DNA from: Apostichopus japonicus
Lineage: Eukaryota > Echinodermata > Holothuroidea > Aspidochirotida > Stichopodidae
Assembly (NCBI RefSeq): GCF_037975245.1
Contig: NC_092568.1
Coordinates: 42,399,631-42,463,630 of the forward strand
Direction: 5' to 3'
Length of the DNA: 64,000 nt
Shown: piece after piece, positions 23,382 through 34,899 of the stretch
How the letters are laid out: each line of letters opens with the position of its first letter
Numbering within the stretch: position 1 is the first letter of the stretch
Position numbers and translations under genes: made by a program
Notes under the pieces: generated by a model
Databases searched by the model: none
Seen by the model: only the letters and a program-made list of their open reading frames with translations
What the model was told of the DNA's origin: nothing

Positions 23382-24425
23382 TACGTGTTTCTTACTATGC
23401 TTAGAGCGAAAGAAGGTGCGAACAGGGAGTTCCATAACAACTCCCTGGTGCGGACCACACCATTAGCAGCTTACTGTTTGTAATAAGATAATTGTAGCGA
23501 TTAGAAGCATGCTGGTCATACTACGTTCACCCTGTTCTGATATCTTAGAGTTTGCGCGAATCACTTTACATGATCTTGTAACTATTTTGCATGAGAAATG
23601 TAAAAAATAGTCATACAACAAGAGTCGAACTCATTTGACTGGTCTGACAATATAAACAAAATATCAGCTCATAGGGGTACAACGCAGTCTTCTCCAATAT
23701 ACTCTAAGCTAATACATATATATATCTGGAAGCCAGAGCATTGATAGCGGAAGGCGTAATGATCGGGCAGGTGGGGTGACAACCTGCTCGTGCCTGGGGA
23801 GGCGTATGAAGAGGGGAAGGGTCCCGGGATTTAATCCCTTTGACATAAACGTGCAAAAAAAAGTCAAGAAAACAATAATAACACACGATGGCCAGACATT
23901 GCACCATTTTGCATCAAGAGATCTCAGTCTAAACGGCACTTTTCTTTCGCCCTAGGAGGGGACACCACCGAGTCAAAAAAGAAAAGAATAAAAACCACCC
24001 CCACGACAACCTTTGGCTACACGTCTGTTCCCGGATAATATTTACCCTAAATAACGGCACTGAAACAATTTATATGTATATGATGTGAATATGTGCATTT
24101 ATGTTAATACATGTATTTACAATAAATGTACAACAGGGACTCGGATCCAGGGAGGGGCATACCTCCCCCCTCCCCATCCTCTTATTTTTTTTATCGATTT
24201 GAAGCAAAAATGTTAAACGGTACTGCTTATATGATTGTAATTCCCACAGAACCCCGGAAACCGCTTTAAAATGTCTTTGTTTTTAGAAGAAGCCCACCCC
24301 CCCCCCCAAAAAAAAAAAAAAACTTCCTGTGGTAAACGAGCCGTCAGTGCTCTTACTTGAGTACGCATATACAGTTGTATGGAGAAAAGTTTTTTTTTTT
24401 TTGCAAACCTGCCTGCCTGCTATAG
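23382..24425. other. No gene recognised; homopolymer-rich
   Basis: It includes a C/A tract near 24296-24325 and a T tract at 24391-24402. The text cagggactcggatccaggg near 24134 resembles hAT-type ends but no partner end was found. Confidence 0.4.
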
Positions 24426-25167
24426 TGTAATATTGTGACGAGCCCGGCTCCTCCGATAGTAAAACTATATCGGGACTCGCGATAGAAAGGTACTGGGATA
24501 TCTTGATGCCGTTTTTATGCTTCTTCAGGAGATGTCTCGAACGGAGAAAACAATGACTTCACACAAAAAACAATTTGACGAGATAGGATTTGATTAATGA
24601 TTCGGTATAATTTCTTCTCTGTCGATTCTCTTTACAAATAAACTAAATTACAATGATTTGACTTGACTTGACTCCGTCAATTAAACAATTAGGAGTGATG
24701 AAATAGTAACGAAGCAATGACGAACTGATCACGGAGCGCTGACGGAGTGATAAATTTTCTGATCAAGTGATAAAACTTTCGGCCTCTTTTTCCTTTTAAA
24801 CCGTACTTCCATAAAATCTCACTGCGCATAATCAGTAGGCAGCCAATGACCTGACCATCCTGTATGAACTTAACGATATAAAAATAAGTGCGCTGGCACT
24901 GATTTGCCCTGATTGGTTGGGAGTTTGGAAGTCCATCCCCTTTCTATGGAAACTTCCATACCACGTGAGAGAACCTTCTCGAATGTTCCACAGACATAAT
25001 GGAATCTATTTTGGGAAAAGGCCCTGTAACAAGATTCAATAAGATAGTTAAAAACTTCTCGTGGGAAAACTGAATCCATGACCTAGATAAATACATAAGA
25101 GGCCTGTAAGGTATCTCGATGGAGTTTTTCGGTAACATCAAAGAGATGGTATTACTATTTCATAACA
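24426..25167 (-). repeat. 3' LTR of the gypsy element
   Basis: The 742-bp LTR is nearly identical to 32929-33672. I saw two single-base indels and one substitution. Read on the plus strand it starts TGTAATATTGTGACG and ends TTTCATAACA. Confidence 0.95.
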
Positions 25168-26418
25168 TCCCCCTCAATCTTTTAAAATTTTTGGATACTC
25201 CAAAATTTTAACATCATACCGCTTTAACTTATCTTAATCTCAAGAAAGTAGAGTACTGTAAGCACATTCACTAATATTCATTGACTTCAATAAATGGTCT
25301 TCATATATCTCAAAGGTTAACATCTTGGTTACGAATTATTAAAATGATCATATGTTATATACATTGACACTATCTCCTTGATATTGAAGTGTACCTCTTC
25401 AAAATTGATGACATCATATGATGTAATCTAAAAAAAAATAGCATTAAGATATCTTAAAGTTACATGACACAGCAAAATATGCAGTATCTCTTTCAAAATA
25501 CATTTATGCATTTCATACATCAATAATACATTCATATCAAAAGTGAAATCATGCCGTGATTTGGGGAGAGATCAGAGAAAACTTGACTTAGTTATCTTTT
25601 AACTGAATAGAACCACCTTGGCGTTCCATAATTTTTCATACACAAAAAAAGAACCTTAAAATATTACAAACTCATTTAAAAAACCTCCTCTTTAATGAAG
25701 TCATAGTTTCAAAACTGTTTTGAAACCTTGTGAATCATATACATTCACCTCAAGAAAATCAAGAAAATGTGACTCGATAGCATGGTGACCCTAGGTATGC
25801 ACTCCGAAATGATCTAGTAAAGTACCAAAGTACTAGATATTCAATACCATAAAAGAGACTCCATAGACTATGACATCAACAAATCTTTCTTCAAATTAAC
25901 ATAATACTTAACATCTTGTCTTTTAAACTTCATGATGAAATTTACTTTTGCATGAATAATTGAGGAAAAGAAAATATATACATAAGTTCCTCAAAAGATC
26001 TATACTTTCATTTGCTTCGATAACTGTTGCTGTAAGCAAAAGTTGCATATCACCAATGCTGTCTCTAAATAGCCTTCAATATATAACATAAATGATGCAA
26101 ATGTAAATATCCTTAAAATATTTCTCAATATATGAAAACCCATGTTGCTAATATTCCGGATATGTTCTAATTGCCGGGTAAACGTTTGAACGAATTCATA
26201 AGGAGAAAAAAGGTATACTCATTACACATTTGTTATAAAAAGATGAAACTAGGTCACTTGGTGGCGGTTTTAACAATAAAGCTTATATTGTTACACCATA
26301 CAGTACAATGACTTCCACTTAATAGGTATGCAGGTAATTGCCATGACGCATTCCATTCATACAATCGTGGGTAAAACACCTGTTCATCTGAACTTAAACA
26401 ATTATGCAGTTATACATA
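25168..26418 (-). other. Retrotransposon 3' non-coding region
   Basis: 1.25 kb lies between the pol stop and the polypurine tract. It is AT-rich and has no open frame of interest. This is longer than in many gypsy elements, and an eroded third gene (env-like) is possible, but I see no trace of one. Confidence 0.6.
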
Positions 26419-29400
26419 TTAACCATATAATGTTTGCAACATCCTGCCTGGATTGCCTGTAATGTTCAATCCCTTTTCATGGAGAAAATTCATTATTTCC
26501 CCTGTGTTGGAATATTTTCCTACATTCCACCAAAAATCATGACTCTTAAAGCCTGATGGAAAACATGGTGTCTGATAGGTGACCAGAACCTGTAATTCAC
26601 CCAATTTGTATCGAGCACGTTGGACTTTCATGTCTCCTTGTGGAGCATTTGCAAAAACTTTCTTTTGCCTTAATATGCTATCTTTCATGGAAGGATATGG
26701 AATTGCTAATCCTTCATTATGTGCTCTATTTTCTAAAAAGGATGCAACATTCATTGGCTTAGTGGTCATAAGACACATGATGTGATCTGAAGTTACCCCT
26801 GGCAAAATGTTACCAAACTCATCATGAAACTCAATATGTGCATCTTGCATGACATTAACATTTTCTGCATTAGAAGTGTTACTACTCAAAACATTTCTCA
26901 TTCGAGCAAGCTTTTCACTTGATGAACCTTTTGTTTTCAAGACCTTTCGCAATTTCTGAATGTTGGTGATATTCTTAGTTTCAGAGGATGCTCTTACAAA
27001 ACATGGTTTAAGCCTGTTATAATTGAATACATCACTAAGAATTTCTCCTTTAAGAGTGGCCAACAAATAATGAGTCCTATCCAAAACTTGATGGATTACT
27101 AGTGGTCCACACCATTCTGCAGCAATTTTGCGAGAGTTCGCAGTCAAAGAGGAAGACGTTGGCTTATATAGATACACTAATTGACCCGTTGAATAAATTG
27201 CACCTTTGTCTAGTTTTGCACTTATCTTAACATTTTGAGCATCTTGTTGCTTCTTTTGTAAGACTAACATTACCCTTGACAAATGATCAAATCGTTTCTT
27301 TAACAATGCAGCATATTCTCCATGAGATTGTGATAATCCTGCCATTGGATTGAATGATAAATTTGTAAGATTTGGCGGCTTACGTCCAAATGCAAGTTCA
27401 AATGGGCTATAGCTACCTAACTGGGGAGAGGAAAATGTGTTATATGCATAGGCTGATGTTGGGACAAATCGTACCCAATCCGTACCAAACTGATTTAAGT
27501 TCACTTTGAGGAAATTTGAAAGAGTCTGAATGTGTCTTTCAACCTGTAAGCTTCCATGATTGTTTACACTGATAAACTTTTGTTCAATGCCCAAAGCTTT
27601 ACTTAAGAGCTCCACTAATTTTCCTGTAAGAGAAGCTGCCGCATCACTTATAATACAAGACGGTGGACCAAAAGTTGTGACTACCCTCTGCAATAATGCT
27701 TCACATATTGTTTCAGCATCAAGAGTCTTAAGAGAAACACATACAACAAATCTAGTGATCTCATCACAAACAACCATCAAATGTTTAAATCCTGTAGCCG
27801 TTATGGGCATAGTCTTGAAATCCAGACTAAGTCTGTCAAAAGGACGATAAGAATCAGGAATGCGAGCATGATATTGTCTCAATTTGTCCGGTTTCTTACG
27901 GAATTCTTGACAACGGAGACATGCCTGAATATAATTACTGATGCGTTGAAACATATTGCGCAGATAGAAATGCTGTCTAATGGTCAAATATGTACGCATT
28001 ACACCCTGATGATTACTTAACAAGTCATCATGATATCGAGATATTATTTGTTCTACCATAGTCTCAGGTACGACTAACTGAAGAGTCATCTTAGCATCAT
28101 TAGTCTCATGCAAAAATATCCTGAATAACAAACTATTACATAACAAATAATCCTCTGCTTGAGAACGAACCGTTCTAGCATGCTTAACATTACTTGGAAT
28201 AATGTCATGTGCAAGAAAATCATAAATTGGTTTGTAGTAAGGACAAGTTTGTTGTTGAATTTGCAACTCTTTTACATCAAATGGCAGATCATAGTTTTTG
28301 ATCAGCTTTCCTTGAATTGCCTTCATGACTTTATTCAATTCCTTTTGTTTTGGAATGTGTCCTGTAACCAAATGATCAATGTTTGTTATGACTGGCTTCG
28401 GCTGAACAAATAATTCTGGTGGTGGTTCTCTGATTACCTCTTGCACTCTATGTCTATTCTGATCCACTAATCTTGGCTCTGTAGGTTGAGAAACACTTGT
28501 AAAATTTGGCACAACTAACACATCAGGACTATATGTATGTCGATTTTCACTCGGCATAGTAATAATAGGCCTTTCAATATATGTTTCTCTCTTGTCATTA
28601 GAAACAACTGGTGTAGTCCTCTTTTGTGACTCAGATTGTGGTCTCTGTGTAACATGCTCATTAGAATGTGTTGCCTTAGGAATGGATGTCCTTTCAACTC
28701 TATTTGTTGATTCTTTGGCTGGGGAATCCTGCTTGGACTCCTTTGTGACTTTATTCGGAAATAAATCTGGAACTTTGACTCCCATTGACCTTGCCATTGA
28801 CCTTGTCATGATTGGATTAAATGTCTCCTTAGGTGGAGTTGAAAAATCCTCACCAGAATTGACCTCTTGAGCAACCTGATCTATTTCAGAGTGAAATTCC
28901 TGTGGTGCTCTAGACAAATAATCTGCCAAAACCAATTCTGAGCCTTTCTTATAACCAACCTGAAATGTAAATTCTGACAATTTGAACAGAAGTTTACGTA
29001 AGCGTGAAGTTGCTGGTTCTTGTTTTGACTTAAACAATTCAACAATGGCTGAGTGATCAACATATGCCTCAAATTCTACATTTTGCAATAAATGTTTGAA
29101 TGCTGTCACATTAATAAATAGACCCATCATTTCTAATTCAGTTACACTATACCTCTGACATGCTGGTGGTAATATCTTAGAGTAATATGCAATAATATTC
29201 TCTTTGCCATTAACTCTTTGTGTCAGGTATGATCCTGTTGCTACTCGTGATGTGTCGCTATATAATACAAAACGACCATATTTCTGTGGCATATGCAATA
29301 TAGGTGGATTACACAACAACTCTTTAATACTTTGAAATGCACACTGATGTTCCTCTGTCCATTTAAATACCTTTCTCTTACGACTCAAATGATGTAATGG

Positions 29401-31356
29401 TCTCAATAGTGCTTGAATATTTGGGAAAAATGAAGCCACATAATTAACTGCACCTACAAATCGTCTTACTGACTTAACATTGTGTGGTTTCGGTGTGTTC
29501 CTGATTGCTGCACATCTGTCATGTAAAGGTTGGATACAAGCCTCACCTTCTGGGGTTATTGAGAGCAAATGTCCCATATATCGGACTGAATTTTGAAAAA
29601 TGCTACACTTTTTCGGAGAGATTTTCAATCCGTTGTCCATTAAAACCTTAAAAATTGCCTGTAGGTGTTGTTTGTGAGATTGTTTGTCTGCACTGTACAC
29701 AATAATATCGTCATGATGAGCAATACAGAACTTATTTGAATTTGGGATCGTTGCCAAAATATCATTAATTTGCGACTGAAAGATCGCTGGAGATAAATTC
29801 AATCCCTGTGGTAAGCGTTTATAATAATAATGCTTTCCTCCATGAAATGAAGCAATACCTGTATATTGTTGTGCATGAACACTAAGTGGCAGACAGAAGA
29901 ATGCAGACTTTAAATCAAGAACACCCAAAATTTTGGCTCCAGAGTACCCTATGGTACGGATAGTCTCATTCAGTAAAGGAAATGGGTGATTGAGATGTTT
30001 TATCCTACTGTTCAAGTAGCGAAAATCTGTGACAACTCTTTTGTCTTTTGTTCCCTTCTTTGGAATTAGGAAAACCGGTGAGGTATAAGACTGATGTCCT
30101 ACTGCTAAGATTCCCAATCGCACTAATTTGTCAAGCTCACTGGCGACAATGACTTTGTCCTCATCTGAAAGTCTATAGGGACGTATGTAAAATGGCTCAT
30201 CATTAGTAAGAGTAATATCAGCCTCATAATTTGGACAGTGAGATAATTCACCATAAAGAGAAAATGCATCTCTATGAGAGTCTAGAAATTCATATATGCT
30301 TTCCGTTTCTGAAGCACTTAGAATACTTTGTTCCAAATTAATGTTATCTCTCATGATTTCCTGTTCGGATTTGGAAACCAGGGGATCATCGGCTGTCAAA
30401 TGTGGATATCGATGTAAATTATATCGTGTAATTTCATCACGATTCTCTTTGGAGTCTGAATTGGTTCGAAAAAGAGACGGTTTTTCGATGTCTCTCATGA
30501 CATTGAGAAAATCTAGAGATTCAGTAGGTATGTCTTCTGTGACCGTAATGATATCTGCTAAATCTAAATGAGCCACTGTGCGAGAAGGATGCAGACAAAA
30601 TTTCTGATTACCCATGTTCCTTAGTAGAATCTTTGTTCTACCTTTATGCATTTTCACTAACATTCGTGAAGGACACATACGAGATATCAGAGGAAACGGT
30701 TTAATAACTACATCTGCATTTTGTGCATATAGTGGAAGACGTCCCTGTACAGTAATGTATCTCTGCTGACCTGGGTAAATAACAAATCTCTGCACTGGCC
30801 TAAGGAAAACTTTGGCTTGTTTAATTCTAAAACAGTTTGTGGTAAAGTCCAAAGATCCATTCAATTCCTTCAGAGTTTGACTACCTAATATTAAGTCAAT
30901 ACCTGTCAGGTTTGCAGCAATTAAAGCAGAAAGCTGAAATTCATGACCTTGAATTTTGACCTGGAATGTTATCGTGCTATACGCATGAATAAACTGACCA
31001 TTACCCAACTTTAGGTTTACTACATCAACTGAGACTGGTTGTATAGAGGATAAATACTTTGAATTTTGCACTGTAGAAGAAGAAATGATAGAGCGTGTCG
31101 CTCCACTATCAAACAACAATGAAATTCCTTTACCATCATGTAAAGTACCTCTTACAAAATTACGTGTGTCCAGTTGAATATCCACATTACGGTCGTTCCC
31201 TGTATATTTAGAACTAGGAATATTACTATTCTTCCAAATATTATTTGCTTTTCGTTTTGATCTTCCCTTACTTGGTACTTTGTCTGGAGTCACTGTATGA
31301 TGAGTGCTATCACAAGTGCTCCCTAATGAAAATTCTGTGTTGGTACTTTGTTTACA
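26419..31356 (-). CDS. pol: Gypsy Pol polyprotein (protease, RT, RNase H, integrase)
   Basis: The frame is open on the minus strand from 31356 to the stop at 26419. It overlaps the gag end by about 34 nt in the -1 frame, so it is probably made as a Gag-Pol fusion. There is no obvious own ATG; the first start-like codon is GTG at 31293, used for numbering here. Protease LLFDSGATRS has its Asp near residue 62. RT contains VLDLKSAFFCLPL and RLPQGLNLSPAIFQ; its catalytic motif is HHDD at residues 526-529 where Y/F-x-DD is usual. RNase H shows LYSDTSR and TELEMM. Integrase has an HHCC finger (SNHQGVMRT, CLRCQ), DDE residues in LSLDFKTMP, IISDAAAS and LQVERH, and a GPL-type C-terminal module (EWCGPLVIHQV). 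It makes the cDNA and integrates it. Confidence 0.95.
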   Translation of the reverse strand, partial: CKQSTNTEFSLGSTCDSTHHTVTPDKVPSKGRSKRKANNIWKNSNIPSSKYTGNDRNVDIQLDTRNFVRGTLHDGKGISLLFDSGATRSIISSSTVQNSKYLSSIQPVSVDVVNLKLGNGQFIHAYSTITFQVKIQGHEFQLSALIAANLTGIDLILGSQTLKELNGSLDFTTNCFRIKQAKVFLRPVQRFVIYPGQQRYITVQGRLPLYAQNADVVIKPFPLISRMCPSRMLVKMHKGRTKILLRNMGNQKFCLHPSRTVAHLDLADIITVTEDIPTESLDFLNVMRDIEKPSLFRTNSDSKENRDEITRYNLHRYPHLTADDPLVSKSEQEIMRDNINLEQSILSASETESIYEFLDSHRDAFSLYGELSHCPNYEADITLTNDEPFYIRPYRLSDEDKVIVASELDKLVRLGILAVGHQSYTSPVFLIPKKGTKDKRVVTDFRYLNSRIKHLNHPFPLLNETIRTIGYSGAKILGVLDLKSAFFCLPLSVHAQQYTGIASFHGGKHYYYKRLPQGLNLSPAIFQSQINDILATIPNSNKFCIAHHDDIIVYSADKQSHKQHLQAIFKVLMDNGLKISPKKCSIFQNSVRYMGHLLSITPEGEACIQPLHDRCAAIRNTPKPHNVKSVRRFVGAVNYVASFFPNIQALLRPLHHLSRKRKVFKWTEEHQCAFQSIKELLCNPPILHMPQKYGRFVLYSDTSRVATGSYLTQRVNGKENIIAYYSKILPPACQRYSVTELEMMGLFINVTAFKHLLQNVEFEAYVDHSAIVELFKSKQEPATSRLRKLLFKLSEFTFQVGYKKGSELVLADYLSRAPQEFHSEIDQVAQEVNSGEDFSTPPKETFNPIMTRSMARSMGVKVPDLFPNKVTKESKQDSPAKESTNRVERTSIPKATHSNEHVTQRPQSESQKRTTPVVSNDKRETYIERPIITMPSENRHTYSPDVLVVPNFTSVSQPTEPRLVDQNRHRVQEVIREPPPELFVQPKPVITNIDHLVTGHIPKQKELNKVMKAIQGKLIKNYDLPFDVKELQIQQQTCPYYKPIYDFLAHDIIPSNVKHARTVRSQAEDYLLCNSLLFRIFLHETNDAKMTLQLVVPETMVEQIISRYHDDLLSNHQGVMRTYLTIRQHFYLRNMFQRISNYIQACLRCQEFRKKPDKLRQYHARIPDSYRPFDRLSLDFKTMPITATGFKHLMVVCDEITRFVVCVSLKTLDAETICEALLQRVVTTFGPPSCIISDAAASLTGKLVELLSKALGIEQKFISVNNHGSLQVERHIQTLSNFLKVNLNQFGTDWVRFVPTSAYAYNTFSSPQLGSYSPFELAFGRKPPNLTNLSFNPMAGLSQSHGEYAALLKKRFDHLSRVMLVLQKKQQDAQNVKISAKLDKGAIYSTGQLVYLYKPTSSSLTANSRKIAAEWCGPLVIHQVLDRTHYLLATLKGEILSDVFNYNRLKPCFVRASSETKNITNIQKLRKVLKTKGSSSEKLARMRNVLSSNTSNAENVNVMQDAHIEFHDEFGNILPGVTSDHIMCLMTTKPMNVASFLENRAHNEGLAIPYPSMKDSILRQKKVFANAPQGDMKVQRARYKLGELQVLVTYQTPCFPSGFKSHDFWWNVGKYSNTGEIMNFLHEKGLNITGNPGRMLQTLYG

Positions 31357-32267
31357 TTAGCCTCCATTTCATGGCTTAGGCGAATTTGGCAATATTGTGC
31401 AAAATGACCTCGATTTTGGCAGTAATGACATGTGATTGAAGGATTAAAATATGGTAACCTTCTCCTGTTATTATTCTGACCTGTCCTAGGACCACGAGAA
31501 TCACGAGAACTATATCTTTGCCTCATATCTTTCGGATTGTCTTGCGATTCTGACCTACGTGACTGATCAAACTTGGTCTCTAATTCCTGAATTTTGTTAC
31601 ACAACTCGTGTATCTCAGAAGACGCAGAAATAGTAGGAGTCTGAACAGAAGATGCTTTGTCGTGCATTGCCATAAATAGTTCGGAAGAAGCTGTGGGTTG
31701 ACTTTGGATTTGTAAGTCAAAATAACATTGCACTTTCATGACCAAATCTGCAATTGTTGCTTGTGGTGATGCAGACATTAACACTGCTGAGCGACATTGC
31801 AAAGGCAGGGTCGAGATGAATTTATCTCTAATTTGGTCATCGCCATAACTTAATTGTGCTGCAGCTTTGGAAATTTTGGCCAAATGAGCTTGAGCTGTAT
31901 CACCTGGCGTATAGCTTAATGCATGAAATGCCTGTGATTTAGCGTAGGAAGAAGTCCCCGGACTGAAACGAGCAAGGAATTGCTTTCGAAGATCAGCAAT
32001 AGTTGAAAATTTTTTGTTTTCAATCCAGAGTCTGGCCTGGCCTTTAAGTGTTCGCTTAAATATGCGACATATTTCATTTAATTCTTCCTCTACAGGAGGG
32101 GTTTTGGACGGCAATTTATGCAACTCTAAATAATCTTCAAATCCCAAATAATGAGCTTCGGCTAAATCTGCATCAATTACATCGCCCTGAAATCGTGATG
32201 GCAAAAAATCAGTGGGCCTATGTTTCTGCATAACAGAGGTCGAAGTTTCCTGTTCACTGACGGACAT
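31323..32267 (-). CDS. gag: Gypsy Gag with CCHC zinc knuckle
   Basis: The 314-residue frame starts MSVSEQETS and stops with TAG at 31323-31325. The middle has a retrotransposon Gag (capsid) pattern: FKRTLKGQARLWIENKK, RKQFLARFSPG, and DKFISTLP. A basic region, then the nucleic-acid-binding knuckle CHYCQNRGHFAQYC (C-x2-C-x4-H-x4-C), lie near the C-terminus. It forms the virus-like particle and packages element RNA. The gene lies 661 bp inside the 5' LTR. Confidence 0.93.
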   Translation of the reverse strand: MSVSEQETSTSVMQKHRPTDFLPSRFQGDVIDADLAEAHYLGFEDYLELHKLPSKTPPVEEELNEICRIFKRTLKGQARLWIENKKFSTIADLRKQFLARFSPGTSSYAKSQAFHALSYTPGDTAQAHLAKISKAAAQLSYGDDQIRDKFISTLPLQCRSAVLMSASPQATIADLVMKVQCYFDLQIQSQPTASSELFMAMHDKASSVQTPTISASSEIHELCNKIQELETKFDQSRRSESQDNPKDMRQRYSSRDSRGPRTGQNNNRRRLPYFNPSITCHYCQNRGHFAQYCQIRLSHEMEANVNKVPTQNFH

Positions 32268-32908
32268 TATGCCGCATACAATTAGGCTAGTTACGAGTAT
32301 ACAACATGAGCATATACTTAATTGAACACACTATCGACCGCAATACAAATAACAAACATGCAATACATGGACACGATTAAAATTACTTATCGGTACACTC
32401 TGATCTCAAATAGGGGTTGGGATACAAATTGGCATGATTTCACTCACCCTTTTAGTTTAACTAAGAACTGGTAGTGGAACTGCAAACGATGATTGAAGTC
32501 CCTCGGTTAGCAGTAGTAGTTGCGGCAGGTAGTAGCAGTAGCAGGTGGGCCTACATCTCGTATGGTGCAGATTCGTTCGCCGTTAACATCGGGTAGAGTC
32601 TAGGCTTAGATCGCGAAAATGTTCAGTTCTGATGTTTAGAGCTGTAGTATTCTAAGTACTAGTTGCGCGAATGTTCAAACGCGAACTGCATGCTGGGTTG
32701 ATTAACGTTAGTGTACAGATCAGTGGTTCCGGTGTACAGACTTAGGCTAGTATAGGCCGTCTTCCATCGCAGAGTGTTTCCGTTAGGCTAGGTCGTGAAC
32801 ATGCGCTGTGTTCCTCGTTAGGTCTTCGGGCCGAAAAAATCCTCCTGTTCGTTGTTGATCGTAACGAACGAAAGTGTGAACAGTTCCGTTACCGTTTTGT
32901 TCCTGAAG

Positions 32909-32928
32909 AAAGCAACCGATCTCCACCA
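32909..32928 (-). promoter_or_regulatory. Primer-binding site of the gypsy element
   Basis: Directly next to the 5' LTR the minus strand reads TGGTGGAGATCGGTTGCTTT. It begins with TGG, the complement of a tRNA CCA end. I cannot say which tRNA is the primer. Confidence 0.75.
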
Positions 32929-33672
32929 TGTAATATTGTGACGAGCCCGGCTCCTCCGATAGTAAAACTATATCGGGACTCGCGATAGAAAGGTACTGGG
33001 ATATCTTGATGCCGTTTTTATGCTTCTTCAGGAGATGTCTCGAACGGAAGAAAACAATGACTTCACACAAAAAACAATTTGACGAGATAGGATTTGATTA
33101 ATGATTCGGTATAATTTCTTCTCTGTCGATTCTCTTTACAAATAAAACTAAATTACAATGATTTGACTTGACTTGACTCCGTCAATTAAACAATTAGGAG
33201 TGATGAAATAGTAACGAAGCAATGACGAACTGATCACGGAGCGCTGACGGAGTGATAAATTTTCTGATCAAGTGATAAAACTTTCGGCCTCCTTTTCCTT
33301 TTAAACCGTACTTCCATAAAATCTCACTGCGCATAATCAGTAGGCAGCCAATGACCTGACCATCCTGTATGAACTTAACGATATAAAAATAAGTGCGCTG
33401 GCACTGATTTGCCCTGATTGGTTGGGAGTTTGGAAGTCCATCCCCTTTCTATGGAAACTTCCATACCACGTGAGAGAACCTTCTCGAATGTTCCACAGAC
33501 ATAATGGAATCTATTTTGGGAAAAGGCCCTGTAACAAGATTCAATAAGATAGTTAAAAACTTCTCGTGGGAAAACTGAATCCATGACCTAGATAAATACA
33601 TAAGAGGCCTGTAAGGTATCTCGATGGAGTTTTTCGGTAACATCAAAGAGATGGTATTACTATTTCATAACA
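32929..33672 (-). repeat. 5' LTR of the gypsy element
   Basis: The 744-bp LTR is the promoter-bearing copy for the minus-strand element. It is followed on the plus strand by the target duplication ATAG (33673-33676). Confidence 0.95.
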
Positions 33673-33676
33673 ATAG

Positions 33677-34899
33677 ACTGAATGGAATGGCACGTCTGAG
33701 GCACTGTAAATTGCATCGGATTCCATGATTTAGAAATTTTCACTCCAGAAAGAAAAAAATCGAGTTGTAGGTGATAATAACCAGACACTAAACTGAACAC
33801 CATACAGCATTCTGAAGGTGGTCCCTGTGATTTATTTTGCCGACGAACCTGCTTGTCAACTCTTGGCAGGCACCTGAAAGCTATACGGTTTAGTAGCTAC
33901 TAAGAGGTCTCAAATGTCTAATTTTCACCCAATAGGCTAAAAAAATCTTGAAATATGTTAATCAAGTTATCAAGAATAATCGTTTTCTTATATGCTGATC
34001 AAATCGACTTCAAGAAACGAAGTAAATTGATTGATTGTTTTTCAGTTTTAGTGAAACCGAAAACAAGGACAGGGTAGTTTTCATTCCTGTGTACGCCACT
34101 GCTCTTTATGAAATCTTCATAAATTCATGGGCATACGAAGAATTTCTCTCGAGTGCACAGTGATCGTTATCATCGATTTCCCCGAGCCCAGTAACGATTC
34201 TCATGGAAGTTGGGGCTGTATCCCCTACCCCGCTCTGGCGATGTCTCTGTATCTTATGGTTCAGAGGTAAGTTAGTTTGGTTTAGAGACCCAAGGATCAG
34301 GAAGCCTCACAGTAGCTTATTGGAGACCCTTTTCTGTGTTAGATCGTGCATGAACACCGGCTTATTTGAAGCCTTCTCTTTTCGATAAGTGTTCAGAGGA
34401 TAACCAGGTAGGTAGGGGTGTAAATTCGCTTCCATTCCTGCTCCGGGAGCGCAATTTAACGTCCCAATCCGACGGACGAGAGTGTACACCCCAGCATCTG
34501 ATCACTTTCTCCAATAATGAGGTATGCAAAGGCACCCCATTCGACATCAATGCAGTGCAGCCATGACGAACAAAGTTGTTTCGAAACCAAGTGAAGAACA
34601 GAGCCAAACCCCTTTTCCCAAATTCACAACCAGAAATACCAACTCCACGGAAGACTCCCCACATCACCACTGCACTGCAGCCATTTTTGAATAGGTCAAG
34701 AGAATCTGGTTCCTGGCAGAATATTGTTCCTGGAACCTATACGGATTGTGAGGCAGACACTCTAACCGCTGAACCAAGCTTTTGCCCCTTTTTTTGCAGT
34801 TATGAATTTTTTATTTCGAGCTACTTAGCAATCAGAAACCAGTGCTGTTTCTCCTTTCTCTGGAGACAGCTGAATTGATATTTGGATGAAGTACCAACA
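33677..34899. other. Gene-free stretch with a tRNA-like repeat
   Basis: On the minus strand at about 34785-34700, GCTTGGTTCAGCGGTTAGAG followed by TGTCTGCCTCACAATCC resembles a tRNA A box and anticodon arm, with a weak B box GGTTCCAGGAAC after it. This is probably a SINE head or tRNA pseudogene. No gene was recognised elsewhere. Confidence 0.45.

Larger units (their letters stand above)
24426..33672 (-). mobile_element. Ty3/gypsy LTR retrotransposon, full length
   Basis: The element lies on the minus strand: 5' LTR at 32929-33672, gag at 31323-32267, pol at 26419-31356, 3' LTR at 24426-25167. It is flanked by ATAG on both sides (24422-24425 and 33673-33676). LTRs start TG and end CA. On the minus strand a primer-binding site beginning TGGTGGAGATCG directly follows the 5' LTR, and a purine tract ending GAGGGGGA directly precedes the 3' LTR. 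Domain order PR-RT-RNase H-IN identifies Ty3/gypsy rather than copia. The LTRs differ at about three positions and both genes are open, so insertion was recent and the copy may still be competent. Confidence 0.95.

Noticed and set aside
32783-33070. 95-codon minus-strand frame near the 5' LTR
   Set aside because: It straddles the LTR edge and primer-binding site, so it is untranslated leader.
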